In this document: positions 59,955 to 64,000 of the stretch, piece by piece
Layout of the letters: each line of letters begins with the position of its first letter
Numbering within the stretch: the first letter of the stretch is position 1
Origin: Peptococcaceae bacterium CEB3
Lineage (GTDB): Bacteria > Bacillota > Desulfitobacteriia > Desulfitobacteriales > Desulfitobacteriaceae
Length of the DNA stretch: 64,000 bases
Direction: 5' to 3'
Assembly (NCBI GenBank): GCA_001029295.1
Contig: LDXJ01000064.1
Span: forward strand, 496,001 to 560,000
Notes under the pieces: model-generated
The model's input: only the letters and a program-made list of their open reading frames with translations
Database searches by the model: none
What the model was told of the DNA's origin: nothing
Made by a program: the position numbers and the translations under genes

Positions 59955-60992
59955 GTGAATTCATACGAGCGTGCACTACTGACTTTGAATGGGGAAATAC
60001 CGGATCGGGTACCGACCTTTGAGCTGATGATCGACCCCGTCGTGCGGAGAGCATTATTGGGTGACAGCGAAGACTATGCCGACTTCTGCGAACAGGTGGG
60101 CCTGGATTTGGTGCTGACAGACACTCCATCCAAGCTTTATGCCGAGAAAGTTGTGGATGCGGCCAGCCGCACCATCGTTAACGAATGGGGTATTGTCCGC
60201 CGTTATAACGAGCAGATTGTCTCCGTGCCGCTGGAAGGACCGATTAAAGAAGCGGCTGATCTGAAAACATACAGGGCGCCCGACCCTTATGACGAAAGGC
60301 GTTACAGCCAGCTCAAGTCATTGCTCAAACGCTTTAAAGGTAAGAAACTGGTAGGGATGCACCTGCATGATTCTTTTAATTACCCGGCATACCTGAGAGG
60401 GATGGAACAACTCTTCATGGATCTGATCCTCGACCCGGACCTGGTACGGGGTTTGGTACGGATCTCCGTAGAGCATAACATTGCCATTGCGGAACGAGCT
60501 ATCGAATTGGGTGCAGACTTCATCATCCTGGGAGATGATTACGGCAGCAGCACAAGCACCCTCGTCTCACCCCAACACTTCCGGGAGTTTTTCATCCCGG
60601 GGCTGCAAGAGGTGGTAAGCGCAGTCAAGGCTAAGGGCGCCTTTTGTTTGAAACATTGCTGCGGTAATATCAACGGCATCCTCGACGACATGGTCGCTAC
60701 CGGCTTGGACGGCCTTCACCCCCTGGATCCCAGCGCAGGCATGGACATGGTGGCGGTTAAACAACGCTATCCCAATCTTACCGTCATGGGGGGAATTAAC
60801 TGTGCCGAACCTTTGACTGATTACAGCGCAGCGGAGCTCAGAGCCATGGCGCGTGACGTCATCGAGCGCACTGCGCCCGGCGGTCACTTCATCCTGGCTT
60901 CCAGCAATTCGATTCACAGCCAAGTCAAGCTGGAAAACTTCCTGGCTATGCAGGAGACGGTTCGCGAGTTCGGTAAGTATGACAATGGATGA
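59955..60992 (+). CDS. Uroporphyrinogen decarboxylase (URO-D) superfamily protein, probable methyltransferase-like
   Basis: 345 aa, GTG start with GGAGGGGGATG ahead. URO-D/MtaA-like TIM barrel: SYERALLTLNGEIPDRVPTFE (3-23), LGADFIILGDDYGSSTSTLVSP, the metal motif FCLKHCCGNI (H-x-C-G, about 233-242), GLDGLHPLD and GGHFILASSNSIHS. True HemE has a different N-terminus and lacks the HxCG, so this belongs with cobalamin/CoM-type methyltransferases; however, the third Cys ligand of MtaA seems replaced by Ser in ASSNSIHS. It is co-directional with a PfkB kinase and a class II aldolase, so it probably acts on a sugar or polyol derivative. Specific function unknown. Confidence 0.75.
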   Translation: MNSYERALLTLNGEIPDRVPTFELMIDPVVRRALLGDSEDYADFCEQVGLDLVLTDTPSKLYAEKVVDAASRTIVNEWGIVRRYNEQIVSVPLEGPIKEAADLKTYRAPDPYDERRYSQLKSLLKRFKGKKLVGMHLHDSFNYPAYLRGMEQLFMDLILDPDLVRGLVRISVEHNIAIAERAIELGADFIILGDDYGSSTSTLVSPQHFREFFIPGLQEVVSAVKAKGAFCLKHCCGNINGILDDMVATGLDGLHPLDPSAGMDMVAVKQRYPNLTVMGGINCAEPLTDYSAAELRAMARDVIERTAPGGHFILASSNSIHSQVKLENFLAMQETVREFGKYDNG

Positions 60993-61009
60993 TGGAGGAG
61001 AAAACCGTT

Positions 61010-61957
61010 ATGCCACAAGTAATGTCTTTTGGTATCTTGGTTGCGGATTTGCTGGCTTTTCCAGTCGATAAATATCCGGAAAGGGGCAAGTTGGTACTGG
61101 CCGACGAGATGCACATGTCCACGGGTGGAGGCGCACTAAACACCGCCCTGGCTCTGAAAAAGTTGGGCTTCAACTCAGCCGTAACCGGGCGGGTGGGTAG
61201 AGACGGCCCGGGCGATTATATTGTTGAGGCGTTGACGACAGCGGGGGTTGACGTGCAGGGGATTAAGCGTGACAAGGAAGCGGCAACGTCCAGTTGTATG
61301 GTCTTTGCGCACAGAGATGGCGAACGCAGTTTTATCTATTCTCATGGGGCCAATGCCCGCTTGATGGCAAAGGATGTAGATTTTGACGTTCTGGAGGAAT
61401 GCGAGGTCTTTCACGTCGGTTACGCGCTCGTTTTGCCGAAGGTGGACGGGCAGGCGGCAGCTGAGTTGTTGCAGCAGGTGAAGAAACGCGGCTGTGTGAC
61501 GGTGGTTGATACCGCGTGGGATCACGGGGGTAGGTGGATGGAAAGCATGGCGCCTTACTTGCCGTACACAGACATATTCTTACCCAGCCTCAACGAAGCC
61601 GAGACATTGAGTAAGAGAGCGGATCCGAGGGAAATTGCGAAATATTTTCTTGGATATGGGGTTAAGACAGTAGGTATTAAACTGGGCTCGCGCGGCTCCT
61701 ATGTTACGGACGGTAAGGAAGAGTTTCTTGTACCTCCCTTCAGTGCTGCTAGCGTCGACGGTACCGGTGCGGGTGATTCATATGTGGCAGGCTTTATCGC
61801 TGCTACCCTCAAAGGCTGGCCCCTGGATAAGGTGGCTACGTTTGCCAATGCGGTCGGTGCTCTGGCCACGACAGAGTTAGGTGCGACGGCCGGAGTAAGG
61901 GATATGGGGGCGACTTTAAAATTCATGGAAACGGCTGGGATGAGTGTGATCAAATAA
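61010..61957 (+). CDS. PfkB family carbohydrate kinase (ribokinase-like)
   Basis: 315 aa from ATG 61010, 8 bases after GGAGGAG; the ATGs at 60989-60992 overlap the UroD stop. STGGGALNTALALKKLGF (about 34-51), GRVGRDGPGDYIVEAL, LPSLNEAE and the C-terminal DGTGAGDSYVAGFIAA (catalytic Asp near 253) define a sugar kinase. It is more ribokinase/adenosine-kinase-like than the FruK-type at 58781, so the locus has two kinases that could act in succession. It overlaps the frame of, and follows, the UroD-like gene and precedes the aldolase by 17 bases. Confidence 0.9.
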   Translation: MPQVMSFGILVADLLAFPVDKYPERGKLVLADEMHMSTGGGALNTALALKKLGFNSAVTGRVGRDGPGDYIVEALTTAGVDVQGIKRDKEAATSSCMVFAHRDGERSFIYSHGANARLMAKDVDFDVLEECEVFHVGYALVLPKVDGQAAAELLQQVKKRGCVTVVDTAWDHGGRWMESMAPYLPYTDIFLPSLNEAETLSKRADPREIAKYFLGYGVKTVGIKLGSRGSYVTDGKEEFLVPPFSAASVDGTGAGDSYVAGFIAATLKGWPLDKVATFANAVGALATTELGATAGVRDMGATLKFMETAGMSVIK

Positions 61958-61974
61958 CGAAGGGATGATTAGTC

Positions 61975-62826
61975 ATGCCATTGGTATCGTTGGATCAAAT
62001 TGTGAAAACGCCGGGCCAGGGTTGGGCGGTGGGCGCTTTCATAACCTTCAACATGGAAACTACGGAGGCCATATTTGAAGCAGCCGAAGAAGAACGTTCG
62101 CCGTTAGTCATTATGATGTATTTGCCCTTCTTCCTCCGTCACGGTAAAGGGCTGGTGCCAATGGTCAAGGCTCTGGCTCAGGACGTCACGGTGCCTGTTT
62201 GCCTTCACTTGGACCATGGACAGAGTTTGGAACACTTGGAGCAAGCAATTAAGATGGGCTTTTCATCAGTGATGATTGACGGTTCGGCCCTGCCGGTGGG
62301 AGAGAATATTACGCTAACAAAAAAGGCAGTTGAGCTTGCCCACAGTTTCGGAGTGTCCGTTGAAGCGGAGTTGGGTCATGTCCCAGGTGGTGAGCAGTAT
62401 CTGGGTCAGGGGCAAATCGGCGAGCAGAAGTCTGATCCTGAGGTTGCAGGTCGTTTCTGCCAGGAAACGGGAGTTGATGCCTTGGCCGTAGCCGTGGGCA
62501 ATTTGCAAGGAGGGAAAGCTGGTTCAGCCCGCCTGGATTTTAACACGCTAACCGCCATCCGTAAGAGTATACCAAGTTTACTCGTGTTGCACGGGGGCAC
62601 CGCCCTTAATCCAGATGAAGTTCGCCAGGCTTTGGAAATCGGGGTCGATAAAATCAACTATTTCACGGAACTGCGTCGCGCTTATTCTAGGGGCTTACTA
62701 GACGGTATTGCCGGAGATCCGGAAACCACGGAGCCGGAGGCCTTGATGGCAAAAGCCGAATTATATGTAAAAAACGTGGTTAGGGAAAGAATTAGAGTGT
62801 TTGGAAGTTCTGGGAAAGCGGGGTGA
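61975..62826 (+). CDS. Class II fructose/tagatose-bisphosphate aldolase family protein
   Basis: 283 aa. Zinc and catalytic motifs: VCLHLDHGQSLE (Asp and His, about 79-86), MIDGSALPVGENI, VEAELGHVPGGE (about 134-145), ALAVAVGN, LVLHGGTALN with the C-terminal zinc His, and GVDKINYFTELR. It is a full-length member of the GatY/KbaY/Fba/IolJ group, splitting a ketose-1-phosphate or bisphosphate into DHAP and an aldehyde. The conserved QH-type neighbourhood of IolJ is not decisive, so substrate is open. Last enzyme of the UroD-PfkB-aldolase unit. Confidence 0.9.
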   Translation: MPLVSLDQIVKTPGQGWAVGAFITFNMETTEAIFEAAEEERSPLVIMMYLPFFLRHGKGLVPMVKALAQDVTVPVCLHLDHGQSLEHLEQAIKMGFSSVMIDGSALPVGENITLTKKAVELAHSFGVSVEAELGHVPGGEQYLGQGQIGEQKSDPEVAGRFCQETGVDALAVAVGNLQGGKAGSARLDFNTLTAIRKSIPSLLVLHGGTALNPDEVRQALEIGVDKINYFTELRRAYSRGLLDGIAGDPETTEPEALMAKAELYVKNVVRERIRVFGSSGKAG

Positions 62827-62876
62827 TATCGGATTAAGAAAGCCTATTGTACGCCGTTATCACAGGAGGTGGCTCG

Positions 62877-62900
62877 ATGAGTAATTTTATGTTTGTCTAG
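62877..62900 (+). CDS. Seven-codon leader ORF
   Basis: ATG AGT AAT TTT ATG TTT GTC TAG with an excellent ribosome site CACAGGAGGTGG 6 bases ahead. It sits 41 bases before the ABC binding protein start. It may be a translated leader or a leftover of a deleted gene. Confidence 0.3.
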   Translation: MSNFMFV

Positions 62901-62940
62901 TCGTATCGCGTATTTAATTTAAAAAGGGGGAGCACACATA

Positions 62941-64000
62941 ATGAAATTAAAGTGGAAGAAGGTTTTGTCCGTCGCAATCCTTCCAGTGCTTATGCTTTCT
63001 CTTGCGGGTTGCGGGGGAGCAAATACCGATTCAAGTGCATCTACTGCTAAACAGGTTACTATTCACGTGGCCTGTCAAGAACATCCCGATGTTGATGCCC
63101 TTAAAGAATTACTACCGTCGTTTGAAAAGCAATACGGTGTCAAGGTTGACCTTAATGTACTTCCTCAGCAACAATTAAACACCAAGGTTGAGATAGCTTT
63201 AGCATCGAACTCCAGCGACTATGATGTTATTATGATGGATGACATGCAGACAGCTCAATACGCTAAAGCAGGTTGGATTGTACCTTTGGATACTTTCATC
63301 AACAATACAAGTCTTACAAATAAAAGCAAATTTAATGAAAGTGACTTTCTAAAGGGGTTCCTCAAGGTATTAGCCGTAAACGGAACGCAGTATGCGCTTC
63401 CATTCTATGGTGAAAGTACAATGCTGTTCTACAACAAGGAGATGTTCTCAAAGGCTGGCATTTCGGCACCTCCCCAGAATATGCAGGAACTTGAGGCCGA
63501 TGCAGCCAAGCTCACGGGCAACGGGGTGTACGGAATTGCCCTGCGGGGTTCCAGGGACATCAACTGGTACCCATGGGCAGGCTTCTTGTTCGCCTTTGGT
63601 GGACACTGGCTTGATGCTAACGGAAAGCCGACATTGAATTCACCTGCTGCCGTACAAGCCACGCAACTCTATGGCAAGCTGATTTCAAAATACGGTCCTC
63701 CCGGAGGAGCGAGCTTTGATTGGAATCAGGTTCAACTATCTATGCAACAGGGTAAGGCGGCCATGATTATTGATGCAAGTAACTTTGGCCCTCGGCTCGA
63801 GGATCCGAAAGAATCTAAAATTGTTGGCAAGGTAGGGTTTGCTATGGTCCCGGCAGGTCCGGCAGGTCGTTTCCCCAGTGTTTATACAGCGGGCCTGGCA
63901 ATACCAAAAGGATCTAAACATCAGGCTGATGCGTGGAAGTTTATCGAGTGGGCAACGAGCAAACAAACCCAGTTGGAATCGGCCATGAAGGTTTCCCGTG
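62941..64000 (+). CDS. Sugar ABC transporter substrate-binding lipoprotein (family 1), partial
   Basis: 353 codons visible; the 3' end is beyond the window. Lipoprotein signal MKLKWKKVLSVAILPVLMLS followed by lipobox LAGC (Cys24). The solute-binding fold of the MalE/UgpB type is shown by YDVIMMDDMQTAQYAKAG, PLDTFI, YALPFYGESTMLFYNKEMF (about 153-171), WYPWAGFLFAFGG, GKAAMIIDASNFG and FIEWATSKQTQ. Ribosome site AAAGGGGGAG is 8 bases ahead. It should deliver the sugar or polyol used by the upstream kinases and aldolase; membrane components are expected just outside. Codon use is AT-richer than the aldolase. Confidence 0.92.
   Translation, partial: MKLKWKKVLSVAILPVLMLSLAGCGGANTDSSASTAKQVTIHVACQEHPDVDALKELLPSFEKQYGVKVDLNVLPQQQLNTKVEIALASNSSDYDVIMMDDMQTAQYAKAGWIVPLDTFINNTSLTNKSKFNESDFLKGFLKVLAVNGTQYALPFYGESTMLFYNKEMFSKAGISAPPQNMQELEADAAKLTGNGVYGIALRGSRDINWYPWAGFLFAFGGHWLDANGKPTLNSPAAVQATQLYGKLISKYGPPGGASFDWNQVQLSMQQGKAAMIIDASNFGPRLEDPKESKIVGKVGFAMVPAGPAGRFPSVYTAGLAIPKGSKHQADAWKFIEWATSKQTQLESAMKVSR

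Overview
The window reads as a chromosomal segment of a spore-forming, moderate-GC Firmicute of the Peptococcaceae / Desulfitobacterium-Desulfosporosinus type. The support is: sporulation-linked genes (ytvI-like, spoVK-like, a DacF-like D-Ala-D-Ala carboxypeptidase), a Gram-positive LexA, strong AGGAGG-type ribosome binding sites with many GTG and TTG starts, and the gene order miaB - ylbF - mutS - hydantoinase - histone deacetylase - mutL - methyltransferase - miaA - hfq. This assignment is an inference from gene content; no search was run.

Layout. 1-1145: a segment unlike the rest, with a partial tRNA-binding-domain gene preceded by a leaderless-type promoter, and a GC-rich, frameshifted lectin-like gene of actinobacterial or phage character. 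It may be an assembly join. 1150-10800: an accessory, partly AT-rich and decaying region. It holds TetR plus an Rph/PEP-synthase-like phosphotransferase, a cobD pseudogene, an AT-rich block (EamA-type protein, RaSEA-like radical SAM enzyme, LysR regulator), a divergent TetR/methyltransferase pair sharing a perfect operator, and fused remnants of a YefM-RelE toxin-antitoxin pair. 11058-20472: a lipoprotein thioredoxin with an Lgt paralogue, two MFS exporters, an HD-domain/CmpB-like membrane pair, plsY, a MarR-MFS operon, UspA and tiny ORFs, and a zinc-ribbon protein. 20829-26588: enoyl-CoA hydratase, a flavodoxin-like protein, then gap - pyk - deoR (lower glycolysis and a sugar-sensing regulator). 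26724-31737: a small protein, an MBL-fold hydrolase, DegV, DacF-like, YtvI and DUF1540.

32136-44276 is the core tRNA-modification and mismatch-repair cluster, ending at a clear terminator after hfq. 44639-50800: typA, spoVK-like, a PLP-dependent aluminium-resistance family protein, lepB and ddl. 51036-56404: lexA with an SOS-like box, an M23 peptidase, Cys-rich and hypothetical proteins, a YeiH-family transporter and a CPBP protease. 56675-64000: a carbohydrate locus with a DUF4432 epimerase-like protein, a DeoR regulator and a 1-phosphofructokinase-type kinase. Then, behind a block of 40-bp tandem repeats, come a UroD-family protein, a second PfkB kinase, a class II aldolase and a sugar ABC binding lipoprotein cut by the window edge.

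The sugar locus probably imports a sugar or polyol, phosphorylates it with the PfkB kinases and cleaves it with the aldolase, under DeoR control. The UroD-family member is the unexplained piece and the best candidate here for undescribed biochemistry. A second recurrent trait is short tandem direct repeats (10-41 bp) in many intergenic gaps.
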